DNA of 64,000 bases, taken from NCBI RefSeq assembly GCF_003063295.1, contig NZ_MUXF01000007.1, positions 1 to 64,000 on the forward strand. Reading direction: 5' to 3'. Source of the stretch: Arcobacter lacus. GTDB taxonomy: Bacteria; Campylobacterota; Campylobacteria; Campylobacterales; Arcobacteraceae. The translations under genes were made by a program, and so were the position numbers. This document shows positions 36,959 through 45,893 of the stretch, one piece after another. The notes beneath the pieces are model-generated. The model saw nothing but the letters and a program-made list of their open reading frames with translations. It ran no database searches and was not told the DNA's origin. Positions within the stretch are counted from its first letter, which is position 1. Every line of letters starts with the position of its first letter.

Positions 36959-37828
36959 TTGGCATCAGATTTATCAAATATACTAAAGAATGAACTTTCA
37001 AATACACTGGAACAGCTGTTATCAAAAAAAACAAAAGTTGATAGTGTTGAAAAGTTTAAAAATGATACAAATTTAGGGCAACTTATTGAATGTAATGTAA
37101 AACTTGACATGAAAGGTTTGTCTTCGAGAATCCATTTTTATGTTCCAACTCTAAGCGCAACAAAATTTGAATATTTAATGCTTGGTGGGATGGGTGATTT
37201 AAAAGAGACAATTGATGATGAAACAACAGATGCAATAAATGAGATAATATCAAACATTTGTGGTAGTTTTTCAACATCAGTAAATGCACAAGGTTTACAT
37301 GATGTTAGTTCTATAAAAGCTGAAATAAAAAGTACAATAAAAGTTGAAAATTCTGTCTTGTCTGCAAAAGATGATGCATATGAATTTATAGTTAGTTTAG
37401 ACGAAGAAAAATACCCTTTTATTATTGTTTTTGATAAACTTCTTTTACCATACTTTTCTTCAATAACGGGAATTCATCAAGAAGAACCAAAAATACAAAT
37501 AGTACCATCTACACCACTTTCAAATAATACGGGGAGTAATAGTAACTCTTCTCTCTCACCTACTTCAAAAAACTTAGAACTCTTGTATAATGTAAAACTA
37601 AAATTAAGTGTAAGATTAGGAACAAAAATAGTTTTACTAAAAGATATTTTAAGATGGGATGTTGGAGAAATTATAGAACTTGAGCAAATGGTAAATGAAC
37701 CACTTGAAATTTTGATAAATGGTGTAAAAATTGGAGAAGGTGAAGCTGTAATTGTTGAAGGAAAATTTGGTTTAAAAATTAAAAGAATCATAAATGAAGA
37801 TTTTCAAATTGATAAAATAGGATTATAA
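36959..37828 (+). CDS. fliY: Flagellar motor switch protein FliY (CheC-like plus SpoA)
   Basis: A 289-residue protein. The N-terminal part (about 1-165) has the CheC/CheX-like fold pattern, with TTDAINEIISNICGSFSTSV, followed by a Ser/Asn/Pro linker. The C-terminal SpoA domain (about 205-285) has VKLKLSVRLGTKIVLLKDIL and LINGVKIGEGEAVIVEGKFG. This is the domain order of FliY, the C-ring protein of Bacillus and Campylobacterota. An obvious FliM-type CheY-binding peptide is lacking at the N-terminus. The start is TTG with AAAGG upstream. Confidence 0.85.
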   Translation: MASDLSNILKNELSNTLEQLLSKKTKVDSVEKFKNDTNLGQLIECNVKLDMKGLSSRIHFYVPTLSATKFEYLMLGGMGDLKETIDDETTDAINEIISNICGSFSTSVNAQGLHDVSSIKAEIKSTIKVENSVLSAKDDAYEFIVSLDEEKYPFIIVFDKLLLPYFSSITGIHQEEPKIQIVPSTPLSNNTGSNSNSSLSPTSKNLELLYNVKLKLSVRLGTKIVLLKDILRWDVGEIIELEQMVNEPLEILINGVKIGEGEAVIVEGKFGLKIKRIINEDFQIDKIGL

Positions 37829-37829
37829 A

Positions 37830-38132
37830 ATGGAAATTAATAGTAATAATCTGATAAATAAAGATATCTTTCAAACAAATAAATTTGACAATGTAAATAC
37901 TGAATCTTTAAAAGAAGATAAAGCTTTAAGGCAAGTTAGTAACGATTTTGAAGCATTTTTCTTAAATCAAATATTAAATACTTCTTTAAAAGATACAGCA
38001 GTTGCCGGTGAGGGAACTGGCTCAGATATAATAAAAGGTATGTATTTACAATCTATTGCTGATAATTCAACAGGTACTTTTGGAATTAGTGATATGTTAT
38101 ATGACTTTTTAAGTCAAAATAATAAAAAATAA
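37830..38132 (+). CDS. flgJ: Rod-binding protein FlgJ (short form without muramidase)
   Basis: A 100-residue protein matching only the N-terminal rod-capping domain of FlgJ: VSNDFEAFFLNQILNTSLKD and GTFGISDMLYDFL. The C-terminal muramidase of the E. coli protein is missing, which is normal in Campylobacterota. Another enzyme must open the peptidoglycan for the rod. It begins one base after fliY. Confidence 0.85.
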   Translation: MEINSNNLINKDIFQTNKFDNVNTESLKEDKALRQVSNDFEAFFLNQILNTSLKDTAVAGEGTGSDIIKGMYLQSIADNSTGTFGISDMLYDFLSQNNKK

Positions 38133-38146
38133 AAGTAGGATTTTTT

Positions 38147-38524
38147 ATGATAGAAGTTATTATTGAGAATATGAACAAATTGATTGATGAGTTGAAAGAT
38201 TCAATAAATTTAGATATTGAAGATATAAAAGCTGCAAAGCAGGAAGAACTTTTAAAAAGAAATGATAAAAAACTTTCTATTATTCAAGAAATAACAAATT
38301 TAAAACAAGATTTAAATCAAGAATTAATAAAAAAACTTCAAGCAGGTGTTGATGTTAACATTTATAGAACAAAGGTTGATTCTTTAGAAACTAATTTGAA
38401 AGATTTAAATGAATTAAATAAAAAACTAGCTTCTATTGTTTTGCCAATTCAACAAATGTATAAAGAATTAATAGATGATGTTGCTTCAAAGCAAGGAGGA
38501 CAAATTTTTGATATTAAAGCTTAA
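38147..38524 (+). CDS. FlgN-like flagellar export chaperone
   Basis: A 125-residue, fully helical protein (LIDELKDSINLDIEDIKAAK, ERNDKKLSIIQEI-type central helix), in size and pattern like FlgN, the chaperone for the hook-junction proteins FlgK and FlgL. In Campylobacter a similar gene follows flgJ and flgM. Here flgJ is directly upstream, which supports the call; flgL is 11 kb downstream. The sequence itself is not diagnostic. Confidence 0.55.
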   Translation: MIEVIIENMNKLIDELKDSINLDIEDIKAAKQEELLKRNDKKLSIIQEITNLKQDLNQELIKKLQAGVDVNIYRTKVDSLETNLKDLNELNKKLASIVLPIQQMYKELIDDVASKQGGQIFDIKA

Positions 38525-38903
38525 TTTTTTATCTTTAATATTAACTAATTACCTTTTCGCTATTACAGTATTAATTTCAAAAGATGCTCTAAAATATGAA
38601 GAGAAGATTGATACTTCAAATGTTATAGTGAAAGAGGTTGAAACTATTGGTAAAACTTGTAATCCTTTGACTTTACAACAGTTAGAAAGTAGTCAATTCA
38701 TAACTACACATTATATAAATAAAAATACAATTATTTGTGAAAAAGATGTTAAAGGCTTAGAAAATGAAGGTATTGTTTTTAATTTTGGTGGATTAAAAAT
38801 TGAAAAAAAAGGAAAAATAATTTTTGAAAATAGTGAGTTTATTAGAATAAAAAACTTAGATGGAACAATAGAACAAATATATAAAGATGGAAGATTAAAA
38901 TGA
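38508..38903 (+). CDS. Small exported SAF/FlgA-like protein
   Basis: A 131-residue product if translation starts at TTG 38508, which has a perfect AAGGAGG 8 bases before it; the longer frame from 38475 lacks this. The N-terminus is then a short signal peptide (LNFLSLILTNYLFA). The body, with TLQQLESSQFITTHYINKNT and ICEKDVKG, looks like a SAF domain, and the end IRIKNLDGTIEQIYKDG resembles the end of FlgA, the P-ring chaperone. It is far shorter than normal FlgA (about 220). It overlaps the FlgN-like gene by 17 bases and flhF by 4. Confidence 0.5.
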   Translation: MILKLNFLSLILTNYLFAITVLISKDALKYEEKIDTSNVIVKEVETIGKTCNPLTLQQLESSQFITTHYINKNTIICEKDVKGLENEGIVFNFGGLKIEKKGKIIFENSEFIRIKNLDGTIEQIYKDGRLK

Positions 38904-40051
38904 ATAAACTCTCTTTTTTAGGTGAAACTCCTACAGTTGCATTAAGAAAAGCTCAAGAAGAATGTGGTGAAGATGCAATAGTAATATCTACAAAAAAAAT
39001 AGCCAATGCAAATGGCTTAAATAAAGATATGTATGAAATTGTAGTAGCCGTTGAAGATGAAGATACAAAAAAGAATTTAGTTTATACAAAATCTGCAATT
39101 ACTAAAGCAAATGAAAATCAAGAAGCTATAAAAGCACAAGTCTATGATTTTAAAGAAGAAATTCTAAAAATGCAACATCTTCTAGAACAAGTTCAAAAAT
39201 CAATTTGGGATCCCAAAAGTCAACTTTTTGATTTAACTATTCCTCCTGAATTTGCTCCAATGTATGATATTTTTGAGAAAAATGAATTTGATCAAGAAAT
39301 GACTTATTCAATTATGAAAAAAACTATAAAACAACTTCCAATTTCTTTAAAATCAAATCCAAAAAAAATAAATGACTTTTTTAAATTAATTTTGAGAAGA
39401 GTTATTCCAATAAAGCATGAAGTTCCTTTAAGACCACAGCAAAGAAAAATTATAATGATGGTAGGACCAACTGGAGTTGGAAAAACTACAACAATTTCAA
39501 AATTGGCCGCACGATATGCTTATAAATTAGGACAAAATTACAAAGTTGGAATTGTTACTCTAGATTCATTTAGAGTTGGAGCCGTTGAACAACTACAAGC
39601 TTATACAAATATTATGAGGTTACCTTTAGAAATTGTAAAAAAGCCTGATGATTTATCAGAAGCACTTTTAAGACTAAAAGATTGTAATTATATATTTATT
39701 GATACAGCTGGTTCTAGTCAATATGATATAGATAAAATTGAACTTATAAATGAATACCAAAAAAAAGTTGAAGAATTACCAATAGAGAAAATTTTGGTAC
39801 TTCCTGCAAATGTTAAACATAGTGATTTATTAGAAGTTTATAAAAATTATTCAATTTTAGATATAGATTATTTAACTTTTACAAAACTAGATGAAACAAG
39901 AAGTTTTGGAAATCTAATCTCTTTTGCTCATAAAACAAAAAAATCTATTACATATTTTTCTATTGGACAAAATGTTCCTGATGATTTAATAGTTTCTGAT
40001 GCTACTTTTTTAATAGATTGTTTTATGAATCAAGAGTGTGCTAGGAGATAA
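38900..40051 (+). CDS. flhF: Flagellar SRP-like GTPase FlhF
   Basis: A 383-residue GTPase of the SRP family that fixes the site of flagellum assembly at the pole. The N-terminus ETPTVALRKAQEECGEDAIV is typical. The NG domain has the P-loop GPTGVGKTT (189-197), TLDSFRVGAVEQLQAY, IDTAGSS and TKLDETRSFG. flhG follows after 2 bases, the conserved pair. Confidence 0.94.
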   Translation: MNKLSFLGETPTVALRKAQEECGEDAIVISTKKIANANGLNKDMYEIVVAVEDEDTKKNLVYTKSAITKANENQEAIKAQVYDFKEEILKMQHLLEQVQKSIWDPKSQLFDLTIPPEFAPMYDIFEKNEFDQEMTYSIMKKTIKQLPISLKSNPKKINDFFKLILRRVIPIKHEVPLRPQQRKIIMMVGPTGVGKTTTISKLAARYAYKLGQNYKVGIVTLDSFRVGAVEQLQAYTNIMRLPLEIVKKPDDLSEALLRLKDCNYIFIDTAGSSQYDIDKIELINEYQKKVEELPIEKILVLPANVKHSDLLEVYKNYSILDIDYLTFTKLDETRSFGNLISFAHKTKKSITYFSIGQNVPDDLIVSDATFLIDCFMNQECARR

Positions 40052-40053
40052 TT

Positions 40054-40878
40054 GTGCTTGATGCAAAACTATCACAAGCTAGTAAATTAATAGATATTAC
40101 CAATAAAATAAAAAGAAATATTCAAAATTCTAGAACTAAACTTTTAACAATTACTTCTGGAAAAGGTGGTGTAGGAAAATCTACTTTTACTGCTAATATA
40201 GCTTTTTTATTAGCTCAAAGGAATTTAAAAGTTGCAGTATTGGATGCTGATATTGGTTTGGCAAATATGCAAGTTTTATTTGATATTAAGCCTCAGTGTA
40301 CTTTATTTGAATATGTAAATGGGCAAAAAAGTTTAAATGAGATTATTTTAGAAACTAAGTATAAAAATATTTTTTTAGTTGCAGGTAAAAGTGGTTATGA
40401 ATATGCTTCTGGTACAAATAGTTTTGTATTTACAAGGCTTATAAATGACATAATTTCTTTAAATCAATTTGATATTTTAGTAGTTGATACAGGTGCTGGA
40501 TTAAATGATTATGTAAAAGAATTTTTGTCAGTATCTGAAAATATTTTAGCAATTACAACAACAGATCCAAGTGCGTTAACTGATGTTTATTCTTTATTGA
40601 AAATGTTAGCTATTGATAAAAATAGTCTAATGTTATGTTTTAATCATACAAAAAATTACCAAGTTGGAGAGACAATTACAAATTCTTTATCAAATTTGGC
40701 AAAAAAGAATAGACTTAAAGAAGATTTTATGATAAAATATTTAGGTAGCATATCTAGTTCAGAAAATATCTCGGTAACTGGAAGGTTAAGAAAATTGTTT
40801 GTTAATGAGTTTCCTGTTGATGAAATAACAAAACAAATGCATAGAGTCGTAGAAAATATATTAAAAAATATTGAATAA
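40054..40878 (+). CDS. flhG: MinD-like ATPase FlhG (FleN)
   Basis: A 274-residue ParA/MinD-type ATPase that controls flagellar number together with FlhF. The deviant Walker A GKGGVGKST is at 36-44, followed by VLDADIGLANMQVLF and DTGAGLNDYV. A short membrane-targeting helix seems to lie at the C-terminus (HRVVENILKNI). The start is GTG with GGAGA upstream. In Campylobacter flhG is followed by fliA; here no sigma factor follows. Confidence 0.93.
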   Translation: MLDAKLSQASKLIDITNKIKRNIQNSRTKLLTITSGKGGVGKSTFTANIAFLLAQRNLKVAVLDADIGLANMQVLFDIKPQCTLFEYVNGQKSLNEIILETKYKNIFLVAGKSGYEYASGTNSFVFTRLINDIISLNQFDILVVDTGAGLNDYVKEFLSVSENILAITTTDPSALTDVYSLLKMLAIDKNSLMLCFNHTKNYQVGETITNSLSNLAKKNRLKEDFMIKYLGSISSSENISVTGRLRKLFVNEFPVDEITKQMHRVVENILKNIE

Positions 40879-40891
40879 AGGAGTTGTTTAA

Positions 40892-40939
40892 ATGTTAAAA
40901 ATTACTTTAAATAATTCTGTTTTTCAAGAGAGATTGTAA
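40892..40939 (+). CDS. Possible 15-codon peptide gene after flhG
   Basis: ATG at 40892 is preceded by AAAGGAG (40877-40883) at 8-base spacing, one of the best ribosome-binding sites in the block. It opens a frame of 15 codons, MLKITLNNSVFQERL, closing one base before the next gene. The next gene has only a weak AGAGAG site inside this frame. It may be a translated coupling peptide or a remnant. There is no support beyond the start signal. Confidence 0.35.
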   Translation: MLKITLNNSVFQERL

Positions 40940-40940
40940 A

Positions 40941-41324
40941 ATGGTAATAGAACGATTTTCTCAAAATTTAATAAATAGTGGTATATTTAAAATATATATT
41001 GCAACTGGTTTTTTTGCAACTTTAATATTTTTTGTAGTGAATTCAGAATTATTTAGCCCAATAGAGATGATATTAGGTAGTATTTTGATTACGATAATTC
41101 TAAAGGGATTGAGTAATTTGATGCTTTCTTTTATGGTAAGTTCTTTTAGTCTTGAAAATAAAAAAGCAGAATTTGATTTTAAATATAATGAAGAAAAAAT
41201 AAATATTTTATTAAATCAGCTTGTTACTAAAGACGCAGATAAAATAAATAAAGATAGTGCAAATAATGATGAATTTAGTGTAGAAAATAATGAGGATACT
41301 CAAATTCAAGATAAAGCTAGTTAA
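40941..41324 (+). CDS. Unknown two-TM membrane protein between flhG and fliE
   Basis: A 127-residue protein. Two hydrophobic segments lie at about 13-35 and 40-68 (FATLIFFVVNSELF; MILGSILITIILKGLSNLML). The polar tail is rich in Asp, Glu, Asn and Lys (about 75-127). I do not recognise it. It takes the place where fliA usually stands after flhG in Campylobacter but has no sigma-factor features. The fliE gene follows after 11 bases, so it is part of the flagellar operon. Confidence 0.6.
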   Translation: MVIERFSQNLINSGIFKIYIATGFFATLIFFVVNSELFSPIEMILGSILITIILKGLSNLMLSFMVSSFSLENKKAEFDFKYNEEKINILLNQLVTKDADKINKDSANNDEFSVENNEDTQIQDKAS

Positions 41325-41335
41325 AGGAGTAAAAT

Positions 41336-41656
41336 TTGATTGGTACAATAAATTCTTTAAACTCATTAAATCCTTTAAAGATAAATTTGAATGCTGTTCA
41401 AGAAACACAATCTAATGAAAATGGTGAATTGGCAGGAAAATCTTTTCAAGAGCTACTTGATGGAGCGGTTAATGATGTTAATGATACACAAATTAAAGGG
41501 TATGACTCAATGAAAGAGATTGCAACAGGAAAGGTTGTAAATCTTCAAGAAGCAGTACAAAAAATTGAAGAAGCAGAATTAACTATGAAATTGGCATTAG
41601 AGGTTAAAAACAAAGCTATAAGTGCTTATAGAGAAGTTATGAGAATGCAAATCTAA
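41336..41656 (+). CDS. fliE: Flagellar hook-basal body protein FliE
   Basis: A 106-residue FliE, the adaptor between the MS ring/export gate and the rod. The C-terminal half has TGKVVNLQEAVQKIEEAELT and EVKNKAISAYREVMRMQI, the family hallmark. The start is TTG with AAAGGAG upstream. It is followed by flgC after 14 bases. Confidence 0.93.
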   Translation: MIGTINSLNSLNPLKINLNAVQETQSNENGELAGKSFQELLDGAVNDVNDTQIKGYDSMKEIATGKVVNLQEAVQKIEEAELTMKLALEVKNKAISAYREVMRMQI

Positions 41657-41670
41657 TTGAAGGAGTTGTT

Positions 41671-42135
41671 ATGGGTTTTTTTGATGGATATAATGTAGCA
41701 ACATCTGGAATGAGTGCTCAAAGAACTAGAATAAATGTAGTAAGTGCAAATATTGCAAATGCTAAGACAACTCATACAGCAGAAGGTGGTCCTTACAAAA
41801 AGCAAGAAGTTGTTTTTGAAGATGTATTAGTTGCTAATACAAATAAAAGAACAAATGCAAATGATATTGAAACTACTAATTCGCCGCTTTCAGAATATTC
41901 TTTAAGAGGTGTAGGTGTACGAAAGATAATTCAATCTGATGCTGAACCAGTTTTAAAATATGATCCAACTCATCCTGATGCAGATGAAAAAGGTTATGTA
42001 GCATATCCTGATATTAACCCAGTTATTGAAATGGTAAATTTAATAGAAGCTATGAGATCTTACGAAGCAAATGTGACTTCTTTTAATACTCATAGAGGTA
42101 TTGATAGTAAAACTTTAGAAATATTAAATTCATAA
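41671..42135 (+). CDS. flgC: Flagellar proximal rod protein FlgC
   Basis: A 154-residue FlgC with ATSGMSAQRTRINVVSANIA near the N-terminus, GGPYKKQEVVFEDVL, YDPTHPDADEKGYV and the C-terminal VEMVNLIEAMRSYEAN-type helix. The length is typical of FlgC. The ribosome-binding site is AAGGAG. It is separated from flgB by 16 kb. Confidence 0.93.
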   Translation: MGFFDGYNVATSGMSAQRTRINVVSANIANAKTTHTAEGGPYKKQEVVFEDVLVANTNKRTNANDIETTNSPLSEYSLRGVGVRKIIQSDAEPVLKYDPTHPDADEKGYVAYPDINPVIEMVNLIEAMRSYEANVTSFNTHRGIDSKTLEILNS

Positions 42136-42147
42136 AAAGATAGATAA

Positions 42148-44082
42148 ATGGCAAGTTTAGTAGATGTTTTTGTACAGAACAAGACTACATCAATAGATGT
42201 CCCAACATCAACTTCTAAGGATGATGGAGTAAAAGAAACGCCATCTTTATTTGATTCTTTATTGAGTGATTCTACTAAAAAACTTGAAAAATCACAAGAA
42301 GAAATAAAACCAACAGAAAAAAATATTTTAGAAGAAGCAGAATCATTAGACACTTTAAAAGTAGAAGATAATGACCTTGAAAACTCTGAAAATAAAACTG
42401 AAAATAAAACGCAAGAAAAAGAAATACCATCTTCTCAAAATTTTAAAAATAATAAAACAACTCAAAAATCAACATCCCTTTTAGATAGATTAGTTATTGA
42501 AGCAAAAAGTGAAATTTCTGAAGAAAATGGAATTCCTCAAAATCCTTTAGATAAATTGGTTGGAAATTTAGAAAAAAGTGAAAATGAACTAACTTCTGAT
42601 AATAAAAAAGTTGAAGAAAATAGTAGCTTAATAACGAACGAAGAAACAGTAATAATACCAGAAACAAATAGTGAAGATATAGTTCTTGGAGAAAATATTG
42701 AAGAAATAAGTAATATTGAAAAACCTATTTTAGAAACAAAAAATAAAATAAAAGAAAAAATAAACATAGATATAAATGATATAAAAATAGATAATAAAGT
42801 TCAAGTTGTTGAAACAAATAATGAGAATATAGATATAAAAAATCTTTCTAATAATGATTTAAAAATTGATAATGATAAAAAAGAAATAAAAACAAAAGAA
42901 ATAAAGACAGAAGAACAAACAAAATCAGAAGATAAAATAATTTTAAATCTTAATTCACAAGAATTTCCAGAAGTGATAACTCCTGATGAAAGTATTGTTA
43001 TTGAAAATAATAAGATTGAACCTTCTATAAATACTCAAATTATAGATGATGCATTGGTTTCATCTCCAGTAGTTGAGGATAAAAAGTTAGTCGTTCAGAA
43101 TAAAATAGAAGAAAAAGTTGAACCTAAAAAAAGTTTAATGGACTATTTAATTGAGAAAAATAGTGAAAACAGTATTACAGAAATGCAAGATACAGAAAAT
43201 GTAGCTTTAGTACAAGAAAAGACTATTATTTCAAATTCAAAAGATTTTGTTTCAAGCCTTTATTTAGGTGAACAAAAAAATTCCATGGTTAATCAATTCT
43301 TATTTAATAAAAATGAAGCTATGAAATTATTGCAAAATGGCTCAATTTCACTTGAAGATATAGAAAAGAGTGCAAATATACTAAATTTAGAATTAGATGA
43401 CGTTTCTATTGAACAAGATAATCTTATGCAAACTTTAAAAAGTACAAAACAAGACGTAAATTTAAGTGATGAGAAAAAAAATATTTTAGATACAATGCTT
43501 AATGAAAAAAATATTAGAAGTGCTGATGTAAAAAACTTAATAACTCAATCTGTTGAAGCAAGTAATGCTTTACTTGATAATACATTAAATGTTTCAAATG
43601 ATGTAACAATTGATGTTAGTCCAACTTTATTAAATAATCTACAGTCAAGAATTATTGGTGCTAAACAACAAATGTCTCAAATGATGTCAGATGTTGCAAG
43701 ACAAATGTATGAAAACTATAAGCCACCAGTTACAGTATTTAAAATTAATTTAAATCCAGTTGAGCTTGGTAGTATTGCTATTTTAATGAAAAATGATAAA
43801 AATAATAGCTTAAATATAAGCATGAGCGTGTCAAATGTCACAACTTTAGATACGTTGCTAGATAATCAAAATATTTTAAGAAACTCTTTATCTAAAACAT
43901 TCAATGAAAATACTCAATTTAATCTTGATTTTAGTTCTTCTAGCCAAAGTAATAGTGGAAGTGGACAACAGCAATCTTCAAATAAACAAAATAGAAAATA
44001 TGAAGATAAAATTGATACTCAATCAGTTCTAAAATTAAAAGAAGAAAATAGAGATAGAGATGATAGTTTAGATTATATGTAA
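42148..44082 (+). CDS. fliK: Flagellar hook-length control protein FliK
   Basis: A 644-residue protein. The first about 400 residues are low-complexity (Glu, Lys, Asn, Ser, Thr), as expected for a secreted molecular ruler. The C-terminal domain (about 510-600) has VFKINLNPVELGSIAILMKN and LDTLLDNQNILRNSLSKTF, the Flg_hook signature that switches FlhB specificity. It is longer than E. coli FliK (375). Its last base overlaps the fliR start. The context with flgC, fliR and flhB fits. Confidence 0.85.
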   Translation: MASLVDVFVQNKTTSIDVPTSTSKDDGVKETPSLFDSLLSDSTKKLEKSQEEIKPTEKNILEEAESLDTLKVEDNDLENSENKTENKTQEKEIPSSQNFKNNKTTQKSTSLLDRLVIEAKSEISEENGIPQNPLDKLVGNLEKSENELTSDNKKVEENSSLITNEETVIIPETNSEDIVLGENIEEISNIEKPILETKNKIKEKINIDINDIKIDNKVQVVETNNENIDIKNLSNNDLKIDNDKKEIKTKEIKTEEQTKSEDKIILNLNSQEFPEVITPDESIVIENNKIEPSINTQIIDDALVSSPVVEDKKLVVQNKIEEKVEPKKSLMDYLIEKNSENSITEMQDTENVALVQEKTIISNSKDFVSSLYLGEQKNSMVNQFLFNKNEAMKLLQNGSISLEDIEKSANILNLELDDVSIEQDNLMQTLKSTKQDVNLSDEKKNILDTMLNEKNIRSADVKNLITQSVEASNALLDNTLNVSNDVTIDVSPTLLNNLQSRIIGAKQQMSQMMSDVARQMYENYKPPVTVFKINLNPVELGSIAILMKNDKNNSLNISMSVSNVTTLDTLLDNQNILRNSLSKTFNENTQFNLDFSSSSQSNSGSGQQQSSNKQNRKYEDKIDTQSVLKLKEENRDRDDSLDYM

Positions 44083-44831
44083 TGGAAGAACTATTATCTT
44101 TACTTAATGAACAAACTGTTTATCAATTTCTTCTTTTATTTGCTAGAATATTAGCTTTTGTTGTTTTTATGCCAGTTTTTGGACATACAGCAATTAATGT
44201 AACGGTTAGAGTTGCTTTTTCTTTTTATCTTACGATATTTATATATCCATTTGTTGATATTGTTACGAGTATAAATCAAAACAATTTTATAATAAGTTTA
44301 GTTTCTGAAATAACTTTGGGATTAGTTGCTGCGATGCTTGTGAATATAATATTTTCAGCAGTTAGAATTATTGGAGAATTTATAGAATATTCAACTGCCT
44401 TATCTATGGCTATGATGTTTGATCCTACAACAAATTCTCAAGAAGGATTAGTGGCAAAACTTCTTTTTTGGATTGCTTTAATGTTATTCTTTCAAACAGG
44501 AATGTATGAAATGACTTTAGTAATTTTGGCAAAAAGTTTTACGATGATACATCTAGGAAGTTTTAATGTTTTTTCTTACGATGGAATACAACTTGCAATA
44601 GATGAAATAAAAAGAATGTTCTCATTTGCTTTTGCTTTTGCTTTACCACTATTTTTTATAGGTTTTATCATGGATGTATATTATGGATATGGTACAAAAT
44701 CAATGCCAGCATTTTCACCATTTATTATTACTTTTCAACTTAAATTTGCACTAATATTTATATTTTTAATATTAGGAATGGAAATATTTGCTGATGCTTT
44801 TATAAATTATTTTATTACAAAATTTGAATAG
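44082..44831 (+). CDS. fliR: Flagellar export gate protein FliR
   Basis: A 249-residue membrane protein with about six hydrophobic segments. It has FLLLFARILAFVVFMPVFGH, GEFIEYSTALSMAMMFDPTT and FALPLFFIGFIMDVYYGYG, typical of FliR. It forms the export gate with FliP and FliQ, which are not in the window. It overlaps fliK by one base, and flhB follows after 9 bases. Confidence 0.93.
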   Translation: MEELLSLLNEQTVYQFLLLFARILAFVVFMPVFGHTAINVTVRVAFSFYLTIFIYPFVDIVTSINQNNFIISLVSEITLGLVAAMLVNIIFSAVRIIGEFIEYSTALSMAMMFDPTTNSQEGLVAKLLFWIALMLFFQTGMYEMTLVILAKSFTMIHLGSFNVFSYDGIQLAIDEIKRMFSFAFAFALPLFFIGFIMDVYYGYGTKSMPAFSPFIITFQLKFALIFIFLILGMEIFADAFINYFITKFE

Positions 44832-44840
44832 AGGTTATTG

Positions 44841-45890
44841 ATGGCTGATGATCAAGAAAAAACAGAAGAACCCACGTCCAAAAAGCTTGAAGATGCAAAA
44901 AAAGAGGGGAATGTTAGTAAATCAATGGAAGTTGTGGGAGCTTCTATTTTAACTTTAGGATCAATATTTTTATTGTTTTTCTCTGGCTCTTCTATGTTGG
45001 AGATAAAAAAATTGATGATGCTTTCTTATAATTTTATAGGGCAAGAGATGGATAGTGCACTTTATTATTCAATTACTTATACTATGGTTATAACTTTATT
45101 AAAGGCATTAGCACCATTATTTATATTAGTTATTCTTCTTGGTTTGGTAGGAAACTGGGCTCAATTTGGATTTATAGCAATCCCTTTAAAATTTGATTTA
45201 CAAAAATTAGATCCAATAAAAGGATTAAAAAATATTTTTGGTTTAAAAAAATTATTAGAAGCTTTAAAATTAACTTTAAAATTAGCAATTATAATTGCAG
45301 TTATGTTTCTTGTTTTTAGTATAACTTATAATGATTTTTTAGCAATGATGAATAAAGAAACTATGGCAACTGTCTCATCAATGCTTGAACTAACGATATA
45401 TTTTGTATTTACAATTCTACTTATTATCATTATTTTTGCTATAATGGACTTTTACTTTTCAAGATATTATTATATGAAATCTTTAAAAATGAGTAAACAA
45501 GAGATTAAAGATGAATATAAAAATATGGAGGGAGATCCTCAAGTAAAAGGTAGAATTAGAAGAATTCAGATGCAAATGGCACAAAAAAGAATGATGAGTA
45601 ATGTACCAAATGCGGATGTTGTTATTACAAATCCAACTCATTATGCAGTTGCTTTAAAATATGATAATAAAGTGAATTCAGCACCTGTTCTTGTTGCAAA
45701 AGGTATTGATTTTTTAGCATTAAGAATAAAAGATATTGCAAAAGAAAATAATGTAACAATAATTGAAAATCCAGCACTTGCTCGTGCTTTATATGATCAA
45801 ATTGAGGTAGATAAAGAGATACCAAATCAGTTTTATAAAGCTATTGCTGAAATATTCTCTTATATTTATGAGTTAAAAAGAAAAAGGTAA
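44841..45890 (+). CDS. flhB: Flagellar export switch protein FlhB
   Basis: A 349-residue protein. It starts MADDQEKTEEPTSKKLEDAK, has four membrane segments (about 32-55, 77-115, 140-165, 185-210), and the autocleavage site NPTH at residues 264-267. Cleavage there, triggered by FliK, changes export from hook to filament substrates. I prefer ATG at 44841 to TTG at 44838 because GAGG is 6 bases before the ATG. The C-terminal domain is complete. Confidence 0.94.
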   Translation: MADDQEKTEEPTSKKLEDAKKEGNVSKSMEVVGASILTLGSIFLLFFSGSSMLEIKKLMMLSYNFIGQEMDSALYYSITYTMVITLLKALAPLFILVILLGLVGNWAQFGFIAIPLKFDLQKLDPIKGLKNIFGLKKLLEALKLTLKLAIIIAVMFLVFSITYNDFLAMMNKETMATVSSMLELTIYFVFTILLIIIIFAIMDFYFSRYYYMKSLKMSKQEIKDEYKNMEGDPQVKGRIRRIQMQMAQKRMMSNVPNADVVITNPTHYAVALKYDNKVNSAPVLVAKGIDFLALRIKDIAKENNVTIIENPALARALYDQIEVDKEIPNQFYKAIAEIFSYIYELKRKR

Positions 45891-45893
45891 AAA

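Noticed and set aside
36814-37110. Minus-strand frame across the FlaG-like/fliY junction
   Set aside because: Antisense shadow; both sense genes have good start signals and match flagellar families.
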